A DNA stretch of 64,000 nt from Schaedlerella arabinosiphila (GTDB lineage: Bacteria; Bacillota; Clostridia; Lachnospirales; Lachnospiraceae): positions 4,395,302-4,459,301 of the forward strand of contig NZ_RHJS01000002.1 in the NCBI RefSeq assembly GCF_003885045.1, given 5' to 3'. Positions within the stretch are counted from its first letter, which is position 1. Each line of letters opens with the position of its first letter. Below, in pieces: positions 27,665 through 35,672 of the stretch. Both the position numbers and the translations under genes were made by a program. A model generated the notes under the pieces. The model saw nothing but the letters and a program-made list of their open reading frames with translations, had not been told where the DNA came from and made no database searches.

Positions 27665-30382
27665 TCAAAGCAGCCTTACCTGATAGACACCGCTTTTAAA
27701 AATCCGTCCGCTTAGCTCTTCCTTGGAAACCTCCGCGTCATTGCACAGTATCCTGTCATGGGAGCATGTACAGTTTGACAGATCCAGTACCGCCGTCATG
27801 CCCCACGGTATTTCAAAGGAATACACAACCTCCTGCCCTTTTCTTTTCCACCCGGCAGTACACGTACCCCAGCAAAATTCATGAGACGCCTCCGCATAAT
27901 CCAGCTCTTCTGTCACCGCCGGACGCAGTTGCAGCCTTCTGCTGCACGTTTCATCCAGCCGAATGCCTGCAAGCCCTTTATAAAACCAGACCGTAAATGC
28001 CCCCAGCATCGGGTGATTGTGAGAATTCATATGCTTTCCCGTCAGATTCTCCCAGCGTTCCCATATGGTAGTAGCCCCGTTTTTCAGCATAAATCCTATA
28101 CTGGGATATGTATCTGCCGCAGCCACACGGCAGGCAATCCCGTCCAGCCCCTCCTGGTTGAGCACTTCGTACAGAAACTTCGTCATCTGGTTGCCGGTTG
28201 TCACATGGTACTTCCTTTTTTCCACCAGATCCTTCAGCAGATGGTCCAATACTCGTCCCTTCTGCTCCTGAGGAACGATTTTCAAAAACAGTGCAAACAA
28301 ATTGCAGCCCTGGGCTCCTGTATCATAGCAGCCTTCCGCTTTTAAAAAAACGCGGTTCAGATCTGCTTTAATTTTCTCTGCCTCCTGCCAGTACATCCGT
28401 ACATCCTCCATGCGTCCAAGCACGGTGCCGATTTTTTCCATGATCCTGCAGTCATAGTATAAATAGCCTGTTGTCATAAAACTATGCGTCAGGTTCTTTG
28501 GAATTGAATTTTCCCCGATTCCAAGATAAGCTTCTGTCATCGGCGGAGCCCAATCGCCCAGATATTTTTCCGGAAGCAGTCCGTTCCCGTCACGTTCGCC
28601 CAGCTTAAAGAGAAGATATTTTTTGAAACTATCATAATGTCTCTTCAAAATCTGCCGATCTTCATAAAACAAATATAGCGTCCACGGAAGCAGAAGGTAT
28701 ACGCTGGAAATATGACAGGCTGGATTTTCTCCGAAGAAATAAGGCGCTGTATCTGGAATTGCTCCATCCTCCCGTTGCTCAGCCGCTATGTCCTGCAGCC
28801 ATTTTTCATAAAACAGCAGCATGTCAAAATTATATAAGCCTTCCTCAAAACGGACCGTCATATCATTCAGCCAGCCCAGCCGCTCATCGCGCTGCGGACA
28901 GTCGGTGGGCACGCTGTGCAGATTATTCAATTCCGTATGGCGGACCGTCTCCTGGATTCGGTTCAGCATCTGATCTGAGCAGGAGAATGCTCCGGCTCTT
29001 TTCACATCCGTATGAACCTCACATCCCGTCACTTCTTCCAGCACAATATTTTCTCCCATAACAATCTGAGCATAACGGAAGCCGTGATACGCAAAGTGCG
29101 GAAAAAAAACTGTCTTTTCTTCCCCAAGCACCAGAATATCTTCTCCTTTTGCCGCACGTAAGTTTAACTGATTTACCGAATGATCCGGATTCAGTGTTTC
29201 TCCATACAAAATCCGAAGCTTCCTGCCTTTTTCACCGGATACTGCCAGCCTGATCCAGCCTGAGAAATTCACCCCGAAGTCCACAACGATTGAAAAATTC
29301 TCTTTTTCCCCAATATATTCTATATATTGGGGTTCCCGTTCCCGCACCATTCGAATCGGCGGCATGATCTGGCTCTGCAGGCGCCCCGCCGGTCTCTGCG
29401 CTGCCGCCGCTTCCTTCCATTCTCCTTTTGCAATCTGGTATGAGGGCAGACGATATCCCCTTTTTTCTCCGGAAGCATCATAGTACTCGCCGTCATACAG
29501 ATTGTGTGCGCGTACAGGTCCTTCAGCATACATCCACGTTCCATCTGCCTCCGTTGCAATGCACCGCCCGTCCAGATAAATGTTGCACAGCATTTTCGGT
29601 TCTGATGTCCACACCGGATGCCTGCCGATCAATATCTCAAATGCTTCATGGTCGAGTGCCAGCCAGCCTCCTCCAAGCTCCGCGGAAAAGATATTTTTTC
29701 CTTCACGAAGTAATTTTGTCACATCATAGACGCGGTACAGCACAGTCTTATTATAGTTTGTCCAGCCTGGATCCAGAAACGCATCTCCAAGCTTCTGTCC
29801 GTTGATCCATGCTTCGCAATATCCCAGCCCGCAAAGGTATACCCTTGCCTTTTCCGGAAGCTTTTCAACCGCAAATTCACGGCGGAATAACGGCACTGCA
29901 CCGAAATCCAGCTCTTTTGCACAAATCCAGCTTCCGTTCCATTCCTCCTGATTTAAAATTCCCATTTCAAATGTATCTTCTGCCTGTATCTGAAACGTTT
30001 CTGCCCCGTCCTCTCTGTTCTCTGTCCGCAGAGCCGGTTTCTCTTGCGCATCCGGCATATCCCTGACCGGTTCACAAAATGTCTTTCCGCCATTCCCGAT
30101 TTCACGCAGCCATAGTGTAACCTGCCAACGGTACCGCAGAAAACTATTCAGCGGTTTCCCTTCATATTCAATTGCCGTACAACGGTCAGAGCATACCTTT
30201 CCGCTGTCCCAGACACAATCCCCAGAATGTTCATATACCTGGATATGATATGCTTCCTGTGTGGTTCTGCAGCAGTTTCTCACTGCCCTCCATCCAAATC
30301 TCGGAGACAGGTTCTGAATTCCCAAAGGGGCCGCGAGATATTCACAGGTAAGCTGTATATCTTCATTTTTATCTCTAATCAT
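27665..30382 (-). CDS. Alpha-L-rhamnosidase, GH78 (second paralogue)
   Basis: A 905-residue cytoplasmic enzyme of the same family as its downstream neighbour but clearly divergent. It begins with LAAPLGIQNLSPRFGWR, has the carbohydrate-binding segment WINGQKLGDAFLDPGWTNY, and keeps the catalytic block DCPQRDERLGWLND, where the usual TGD is changed to LND. It also keeps TIWERWENLTG and HNHPMLGAF in the barrel. The difference in the catalytic block suggests another linkage or aglycone preference. It starts after AAAGGA and ends 60 bp before the next GH78 gene. Confidence 0.9.
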   Translation of the reverse strand: MIRDKNEDIQLTCEYLAAPLGIQNLSPRFGWRAVRNCCRTTQEAYHIQVYEHSGDCVWDSGKVCSDRCTAIEYEGKPLNSFLRYRWQVTLWLREIGNGGKTFCEPVRDMPDAQEKPALRTENREDGAETFQIQAEDTFEMGILNQEEWNGSWICAKELDFGAVPLFRREFAVEKLPEKARVYLCGLGYCEAWINGQKLGDAFLDPGWTNYNKTVLYRVYDVTKLLREGKNIFSAELGGGWLALDHEAFEILIGRHPVWTSEPKMLCNIYLDGRCIATEADGTWMYAEGPVRAHNLYDGEYYDASGEKRGYRLPSYQIAKGEWKEAAAAQRPAGRLQSQIMPPIRMVREREPQYIEYIGEKENFSIVVDFGVNFSGWIRLAVSGEKGRKLRILYGETLNPDHSVNQLNLRAAKGEDILVLGEEKTVFFPHFAYHGFRYAQIVMGENIVLEEVTGCEVHTDVKRAGAFSCSDQMLNRIQETVRHTELNNLHSVPTDCPQRDERLGWLNDMTVRFEEGLYNFDMLLFYEKWLQDIAAEQREDGAIPDTAPYFFGENPACHISSVYLLLPWTLYLFYEDRQILKRHYDSFKKYLLFKLGERDGNGLLPEKYLGDWAPPMTEAYLGIGENSIPKNLTHSFMTTGYLYYDCRIMEKIGTVLGRMEDVRMYWQEAEKIKADLNRVFLKAEGCYDTGAQGCNLFALFLKIVPQEQKGRVLDHLLKDLVEKRKYHVTTGNQMTKFLYEVLNQEGLDGIACRVAAADTYPSIGFMLKNGATTIWERWENLTGKHMNSHNHPMLGAFTVWFYKGLAGIRLDETCSRRLQLRPAVTEELDYAEASHEFCWGTCTAGWKRKGQEVVYSFEIPWGMTAVLDLSNCTCSHDRILCNDAEVSKEELSGRIFKSGVYQVRLL

Positions 30383-30446
30383 TTTTTTATCCTTTCCTAA
30401 AGCGCCTTAGCATATGATATTTTTTCATCCCCATAAGCAAAACACG

Positions 30447-31280
30447 TCAGCCTTTCACTGCGCCTCCCAACATTCCCTGCACGTAATATTTCAGGCAGCT
30501 TGCCGTCGCTACCAGCAGCGGAATCGTTCCGATTATAAATGCTGCGGCAATCAATCCCAGATCATTGCTCCCTTTTCCCGCCGCATTATTAAATACAATC
30601 TGGCAGAAGGTTTTCATCTCGTCCCCGCTGGTCATCGTGATCGTTGGCCAGATATAGTCATTGTACATTGCAACACCTGCCGTAATCCCTACCGTGATCA
30701 GAATCGGCTTTGACAGCGGAAGCGCCACTCTCGTAAAGAGCTGCAGTTCGCTGGCCCCGTCAATCTTCGCCGCTTCAAAGAGGTCGCCCGGCATTTCTCT
30801 GTAAAAAGATTCTGCCAGAATAATGCCGAAAATCTGCTGGCCGGATATATACGGTATGATCAGGGACCAGAAGGAATTCAAGAGCCCCATCTTCGCAACG
30901 ATTTCATAATCCGGCACGATCAGAAGCGTATATGGGATCATCATCACCACCAGCACCATTCCAAACAGTACTTTTCTCCCTTTAAACCGCATTCTTCCAA
31001 ACGCATATCCGGAAAGGGAGACCACGATCAGAATTCCAATCAGAGAAACCACACAGACAAACAGTGAATTTCCGATTGGCCGGATTACAAAGTAAAAGGC
31101 TTTTACAAAATTTTGCCAGTAGATTGTCCTGGGCAATCCGAAAAAGTCATTGGTGATCATAACGCTCTGTTTGAGAGACATATTGATCATGACCAGAATC
31201 GGGAAAAAAGTGAGAAACAAAAGCAGTATCAGCAGCAGTCTGCTGAGGATGAATCCTGCCGTAATTTTTCTTTTTTTCAA
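30447..31280 (-). CDS. Sugar ABC transporter permease (MalG/UgpE type)
   Basis: Six-helix permease of 277 residues with the EAA loop LFEAAKIDGASELQLFTRVALP. The N-terminus KKRKITAGFILSRLLLILLLFL is a short cytoplasmic stretch followed by TM1. It pairs with the permease gene two bases upstream and the binding protein gene at 32321-33955 to import the glycoside cleaved by the rhamnosidases. No ATPase gene is nearby, so a shared one is likely. Confidence 0.9.
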   Translation of the reverse strand: MKKRKITAGFILSRLLLILLLFLTFFPILVMINMSLKQSVMITNDFFGLPRTIYWQNFVKAFYFVIRPIGNSLFVCVVSLIGILIVVSLSGYAFGRMRFKGRKVLFGMVLVVMMIPYTLLIVPDYEIVAKMGLLNSFWSLIIPYISGQQIFGIILAESFYREMPGDLFEAAKIDGASELQLFTRVALPLSKPILITVGITAGVAMYNDYIWPTITMTSGDEMKTFCQIVFNNAAGKGSNDLGLIAAAFIIGTIPLLVATASCLKYYVQGMLGGAVKG

Positions 31281-31282
31281 GT

Positions 31283-32158
31283 CTATTCCTCCTTCCCGAA
31301 CAGTCCTCGTGTGAATAATGTCAAAACAACAATCGCAATCATCAATAAAACACCAAGCGCCGAAGCATATCCGAATTTTCCGTCGCCAAATGCGATCTTA
31401 TACATCTGCAGCGCCGGAATCATCGTGGAGTATCCGGGCCCGCCCCCTGTGGTTGCAAAGACATTTCCAAAGCCGGAAAGGCTGCTGATCATGGAGAGGG
31501 TCACAATGGTTTTTATATAAGGCTTCAGATTCGGTACATGGATAAAACGGACCACCTGCATTGGTGTTGCGCCGTCGATGACCGCAGCCTCATAAAGCTC
31601 CTCTCCGATCATATTCATCCCTGTATGCATGATCAGGAAATACATACCGGCAATGTAGGGAAATCCAATCAGTATAATGCTGATCAGAGCCGTCGAGTCA
31701 TTGTTCAGCCAGTTCTGCGCATACTGCCCGAGTCCAAACGACTTTAAGATCGTATTAAATCCAAAATTCGGATTGTATAGATATTTCCACATTAAAATGA
31801 TGACAATCGACGGCACCAGCATGGGTACAACAAACGCTGTTTTCACAAATTCGGCCAGCCTCTTCCGGCGAATAAAAAAGATCAGCTCCGCCGCCGTCAG
31901 CGGAAAGAACACGCTGTTGAATACCGTTGTCAGTGTGATATAGACCTGATTGCGGAAGGAGGTAATAAACATATCATCGCGGAATGCCTGGATATAATTC
32001 GCCCATCCCACCCAACTGCTTCGTATTCCAAATGTGGAATCCGTGAAAGAAGATACTACTGCTTTTCCGATTGCATAATACGAAAAAACTGCCATCAAAA
32101 TAAACGTCGGCGCAATGAAAAGGTAGGGCAGCAGTTTTGAAAATAATGTTTTTTTCAT
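31283..32158 (-). CDS. Sugar ABC transporter permease (MalF/UgpA type)
   Basis: A 291-residue permease with six helices and the EAA loop LYEAAVIDGATPMQVVRFIHVP. The N-terminal helix is LLPYLFIAPTFILMAVFSYYAIG. It is preceded by a hairpin with a T run that separates it from the binding-protein gene, which could lower permease output relative to binding protein. Confidence 0.9.
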   Translation of the reverse strand: MKKTLFSKLLPYLFIAPTFILMAVFSYYAIGKAVVSSFTDSTFGIRSSWVGWANYIQAFRDDMFITSFRNQVYITLTTVFNSVFFPLTAAELIFFIRRKRLAEFVKTAFVVPMLVPSIVIILMWKYLYNPNFGFNTILKSFGLGQYAQNWLNNDSTALISIILIGFPYIAGMYFLIMHTGMNMIGEELYEAAVIDGATPMQVVRFIHVPNLKPYIKTIVTLSMISSLSGFGNVFATTGGGPGYSTMIPALQMYKIAFGDGKFGYASALGVLLMIAIVVLTLFTRGLFGKEE

Positions 32159-32185
32159 ATATTTTACCTCTTAATAGAAAAAGGC

Positions 32186-32220
32186 GAGGTCATAAATGAC
32201 AGTCTCCCATTTATGGCCTC
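32186..32220 (-). terminator. Intra-operon attenuating terminator
   Basis: Read leftward, GAGGCCATAAATG pairs with CATTTATGACCTC (one mismatch) around a 9-base loop, followed by GCCTTTTTC. It lies between the binding-protein and permease genes, where partial termination is common in sugar ABC operons. Confidence 0.65.
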
Positions 32221-32232
32221 GTCTGATTTTAC

Positions 32233-32319
32233 ATACTATCGTATGCAGAAAAAGCTGCCAGTGACAGGTTTTTTGTATACCATTGTATGCAGAAAAGCTG
32301 CCGGTGACAGATTTTCTGT
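32233..32319. repeat. Two tandem 43/44-bp repeats after the binding-protein gene
   Basis: Units at 32233-32276 and 32277-32319 share TGCAGAAAAAGCTGCC, GTGACAG and the T-rich tail with few changes. Each begins with a small palindrome (ATACTATCGTAT and ATACCATTGTAT). The pair directly abuts the stop codon of the solute-binding protein gene and precedes the attenuating hairpin. Confidence 0.7.
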
Positions 32320-32320
32320 A

Positions 32321-33955
32321 TTACTCCTTTGCCTGGTCTGCCGTCGTCGGGTCCAGGTCAAATCCGGCCCGGTCGATTGATTCATTATTGTAGTTCTGGT
32401 ATACTGTCTCCATATTCTCCAGATATTCATCCACCGTAATCTTGCCGCTTGTAAACTGGTTCATATAATCATAATATTTTGGAGTATCTGCGGAAGTTGA
32501 CCACTGCATTCCTGTTGCCCATGCCCATTCCTTGGCAGGCGCGGACACAAATCCGGCCAGAAGCGCTTCCAGCTCCTCATCCAGGGTCACTCCTTTGATA
32601 ACACATGGTCCCTGTACGAAATTTCCGTTATTCAATGTCTCTTCGAAGCACATCTTCGCCCCGTCAACAGAATACCAGAACTTGTAGAAATCCTTTATGC
32701 GCGCCAGGTGATCCGCATCATCCGTATCAATAATACTCATAATATTTCCAAAATCCCAGTATCCGCGCAGGGTAGAGCCGAACCCCTCGGGCGGATCCCG
32801 AAACTCGCCGATCTGGCTGGTTCCCCAGTTAAAACTCATATCTTCCGGAAGGGCATTGATATCATTCATGATCATACCGGCGTTAAAACTTGCCTGATAC
32901 AGCAATGGGCTAATCTGTCCCTCAAAATCAGCGATAGCCTGTGTACTGTCTGCCGCTATCCAGTTATCCGGAAAATATTTTCCTACCGTATAGAACTCAT
33001 CATATATCTTTTTATTCGCCTCCGTAGTGATCCCGTTTTCTGATGCATATTTCATCTGACGTTCTACGCTGAACACAGTAAACTGGTCGCAAAGCGGATT
33101 GCTTTCATCAAACTCGAAGTCTTCATTGGCAGACATTGTACTTTCATCCCACAATGCGTCCCCCGGCTGAACAAGGATATCGCTGGTGTTCCCCCGATAG
33201 TATGCATCTGCAATCGTACTGCACAGGCGGAAGCTTTCCGGACCTGCGGAAATGGGGACATCATATCCGGCTGCTTTCAGTTTTTCACATGCCTCCTGAA
33301 GGTCTTCCCATGTCTCGGGAATATCTACTTTTGCTTCATCCAGAAGGTCTTTATTATAGAATAAGGCAAATCCGATCTTGTCAAACGGAAGCCACGGCAT
33401 ATACTTTCCTCCGGCTTCACTCAGTACCAACTGCAGGTCTTCATCCGTAAACGCATCTTTGACTTTCCCGCCGTTATATGGATTTTCTTCCTCCAGCATG
33501 TCTGTCATATCGTAGAGATATCCTTTTTCAACTGCGATTCCCACATTGTTATTCGTCAGCGCCATTCCTACAAAATTGCCATGTACGATATCCGGCGCGT
33601 TCTTGCGGTCCCCGTCCAGAGATGTCATCATCTTGGCTTTATAAGCATCATTGTCGGATACCACGTCTACCACAACCTTTGTCTCGGGATGCAGCTTCAT
33701 ATACTCTTCAGCCAGTTTCTTTTCCCCTGCTGTATAGAAATTATTTATCACAGAAAGCGTGATCGTATCGTCCTTGCCAGTGTCCCATTCTGCGTCAGAT
33801 GTTTTCTCTTCTTCCCCCGGCGCCTCCCCTGTATCTGCCTCCTGGGTTTCCTGAGAGTTCTGAGTATTCTGAGTCTTTTGTCCACAGCCGCCGATCAGTG
33901 CGGATGCCATAACGGCTGCCAGAAGCAGAGAAATAAGTTGCCTGCGTTTTTTCAT
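32321..33955 (-). CDS. Sugar ABC transporter solute-binding lipoprotein
   Basis: Extracellular binding protein of 544 residues. A lipoprotein signal ends in LIGGC (Cys near residue 23) and is followed by a Gln/Asn/Thr/Glu-rich spacer. The binding fold contains NNFYTAGEKKLAEEYMKLHPETKVVVD, YMPWLPFDKIGFALFYNKDLLDEAKVDIPETWEDL and GYWDFGNI. GGAGG lies six bases before the ATG. It should capture a rhamnose-containing oligosaccharide or glycoside, judged from the rhamnosidases in the same operon. Ligand identity is inferred only from context. Confidence 0.88.
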   Translation of the reverse strand: MKKRRQLISLLLAAVMASALIGGCGQKTQNTQNSQETQEADTGEAPGEEEKTSDAEWDTGKDDTITLSVINNFYTAGEKKLAEEYMKLHPETKVVVDVVSDNDAYKAKMMTSLDGDRKNAPDIVHGNFVGMALTNNNVGIAVEKGYLYDMTDMLEEENPYNGGKVKDAFTDEDLQLVLSEAGGKYMPWLPFDKIGFALFYNKDLLDEAKVDIPETWEDLQEACEKLKAAGYDVPISAGPESFRLCSTIADAYYRGNTSDILVQPGDALWDESTMSANEDFEFDESNPLCDQFTVFSVERQMKYASENGITTEANKKIYDEFYTVGKYFPDNWIAADSTQAIADFEGQISPLLYQASFNAGMIMNDINALPEDMSFNWGTSQIGEFRDPPEGFGSTLRGYWDFGNIMSIIDTDDADHLARIKDFYKFWYSVDGAKMCFEETLNNGNFVQGPCVIKGVTLDEELEALLAGFVSAPAKEWAWATGMQWSTSADTPKYYDYMNQFTSGKITVDEYLENMETVYQNYNNESIDRAGFDLDPTTADQAKE

Positions 33956-34086
33956 TCTTCTTTCCTCCTCATTTTGTATACTGCCTCCTCACCTGTCGTT
34001 CGGCGGCAGAGATTCCATTACTGCTTACGCTGTAAGTGGAGAATTGTGTGTTGTTTATATTTTCCACAGCCGCGCGCAAATCCGGA

Positions 34087-34102
34087 ATATACTGTGGTAA
34101 AT
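34087..34102. promoter_or_regulatory. Possible weak LacI-family operator before the importer genes
   Basis: Read leftward, ATTTACCACAGTATAT matches 12 of 16 positions of the perfect palindrome ATTTACCCGGGTAAAT found before the lacI-type gene. It lies 132 bp upstream of the binding-protein start. It is degenerate, so binding is uncertain. Confidence 0.3.
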
Positions 34103-34172
34103 ATCATCTTAAATACACTCAGAAATCTTTTCCAGCTGTGTGGTTGGAAATCCTTTTCTGTCGTTTGCCGTA

Positions 34173-35183
34173 CTATCGGCAGATTCCTGTGGAATCACGT
34201 TCAATCAGTTTCAATTTGTTTTTATAATAGCCAATTGTTTCATCCTTAATACTTGCATACAGCAATTCAAACGCTTTCTTTCCAAATGCATTTTTATCAG
34301 TAGCCATCGTAGTCAGTGAAGGATGCCAGTATTGTCCAAGATCGATTCCGTCAAATCCCATGACCGATACATCCTGCGGAATGCGCAGGCCATTCTCCTG
34401 GAGCGCCTTCATGGCACCGAATGCCATCATATCATTCGTACAGATTACCGCGGTAAATTTGTTCCCCAGCTGCATTAGTTTCTTTGCTTCTTCATAGCCT
34501 TCCGTTACCCCTGTTGCATATGGATATTTTCCATTGATCAACAGATCATACCCACAGGGGAGTTCCAGATTTTCCACCATTTTTTTATACCCCACATAGC
34601 GCAGATCATTGGACATTTCTTTTCCCAGTCCGTTCAGATACGCAATGTGCCTGTGTCCCAATCCGAACAGGTATTCCATGGCGTCCCGCATGGCCTCCAG
34701 ATGATCGTTTTCTATAGAAGCGATCCTGCGGTAATCTACATTCACATTTCCGCTGACAACTACCCTGACTCCATGTTCAACCAGTTTAAACAGCTTTTCA
34801 TTGGAATATTTATGGGGCAGCGCGGTTAAAAAAATTCCGTCAATCCTTCTGGTAATGAAGTTGTCGAAGTACTCATCAAGCTTATGGATACCTGTACATA
34901 TATTGACGAAATAATTTTGATTATTCGCTGCGCTTTCGAATCCCTTTACAATTTCTCCAAAGAACGGATTCGCCACATCCTCCGATACAATCCCAAGCTG
35001 CATAGTCTCATTTTTCGACATGCTGCGCGCAATCATATCCGGATGATAATCCAGCTCCTTGACCGCTTTCCATACTCGTTTTGCAGTCTCTTCTTTTATT
35101 TTACCGCTTCCGTTCAAAACGTAAGATACCGTCGCATTAGAGACTCCTGCTCGTTTCGCCACATCATTTCTTGTGATCTTCAT
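34173..35183 (-). CDS. LacI-family transcriptional regulator
   Basis: A 336-residue repressor. The N-terminal helix-turn-helix MKITRNDVAKRAGVSNATVSYVLNG is followed by the hinge helix (DYHPDMIARSM) and a periplasmic-binding-protein-like sensor domain (GIVSEDVANPFFGEIVKG, ICTNDMMAFGAMKAL, VMGFDGIDLGQYWHPSLTT). It heads the rhamnoside locus. Two palindromes with the same TTTACCC-GGGTAAA core bracket its own promoter, which indicates autoregulation. It probably represses the importer and hydrolase genes until a rhamnoside or rhamnose derivative appears. Confidence 0.92.
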   Translation of the reverse strand: MKITRNDVAKRAGVSNATVSYVLNGSGKIKEETAKRVWKAVKELDYHPDMIARSMSKNETMQLGIVSEDVANPFFGEIVKGFESAANNQNYFVNICTGIHKLDEYFDNFITRRIDGIFLTALPHKYSNEKLFKLVEHGVRVVVSGNVNVDYRRIASIENDHLEAMRDAMEYLFGLGHRHIAYLNGLGKEMSNDLRYVGYKKMVENLELPCGYDLLINGKYPYATGVTEGYEEAKKLMQLGNKFTAVICTNDMMAFGAMKALQENGLRIPQDVSVMGFDGIDLGQYWHPSLTTMATDKNAFGKKAFELLYASIKDETIGYYKNKLKLIERDSTGICR

Positions 35184-35193
35184 CTCTCCTCCT

Positions 35194-35209
35194 ATTTACC
35201 CGGGTAAAT
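35194..35209. promoter_or_regulatory. LacI-family operator, perfect palindrome
   Basis: ATTTACCCGGGTAAAT is a perfect 16-bp palindrome centred on CG, as expected for LacI-family sites. It lies just ahead of the ribosome binding site of the regulator gene. Bound protein would block transcription elongation. Confidence 0.8.
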
Positions 35210-35321
35210 TTTCTTTAAAAAAGAAAGAATCGGGGTAAGACCCATATTAGAGTCTCACAACCGATCTACTGTTAATAATCTATATTTTTTCTTTGTTTTT
35301 ATCATTATTATTGATATGTTT

Positions 35322-35350
35322 ACTATATCATTTATTTATTTCATCGTCAA
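35322..35350 (-). promoter_or_regulatory. Promoter of the LacI-type regulator gene
   Basis: Leftward TTGACG (35345-35350) and TATAGT (35322-35327) are separated by 17 bases. An operator lies just upstream of the -35 and another within the leader, so a DNA loop or roadblock is possible. Confidence 0.75.
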
Positions 35351-35368
35351 TACAGCAATGTTTACAAT

Positions 35369-35382
35369 TTTACCCGAGTAAA
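35369..35382. promoter_or_regulatory. LacI-family operator, second site
   Basis: TTTACCCGAGTAAA matches the inner 14 bases of the perfect palindrome at 35194-35209 with one change. It ends 19 bp upstream of the -35 box, and the two sites are about 174 bp apart. Confidence 0.7.
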
Positions 35383-35417
35383 TATGTGCACATTTCACAA
35401 TTCAATACGATTTTACA

Positions 35418-35621
35418 CTATTTTTTCTTTCTCAGCTTTAATAAAACGCCCTGTTTTTCTGCCGCCTTCTGAAATTGTGCGGTTAGATAAGCAGCTTTTT
35501 CTTTTAACGGAAGCGCTTCGAAGTGTTCGTCCAGCCTGGCCTGTTCTGTCACTTTTTTCACTTCTTCCAGTTCCAGAAGAATATAATTGCAAACAGATCC
35601 CCTCATTGCATCCAAAAGCAA
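35418..35621 (-). CDS. Possible small protein, unknown
   Basis: A 67-codon frame from a TTG start, or 62 from an internal ATG. It gives a charged, helix-forming peptide (LLELEEVKKVTEQARLDEHF, EKAAYLTAQFQKAAEKQG). Composition looks coding, but no ribosome site is visible, the start overlaps a strong hairpin, and I do not recognise the family. It may be the tail of a decayed gene. Confidence 0.3.
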   Translation of the reverse strand: MLLDAMRGSVCNYILLELEEVKKVTEQARLDEHFEALPLKEKAAYLTAQFQKAAEKQGVLLKLRKKK

Positions 35622-35634
35622 TTTGGGGATCTGT
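35593..35634. terminator. Strong hairpin downstream of the serine dehydratase gene
   Basis: ACAGATCCCC and GGGGATCTGT form a perfect 10-bp stem, with an inner ATTGC/GCAAT. No long T run follows on either strand. It lies 38 bp after the last gene of the IclR-controlled operon and probably terminates or protects its mRNA. Confidence 0.5.
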
Positions 35635-35672
35635 CATCCACATATATTCAGCCTTTATAACGAGTTGTTTTA

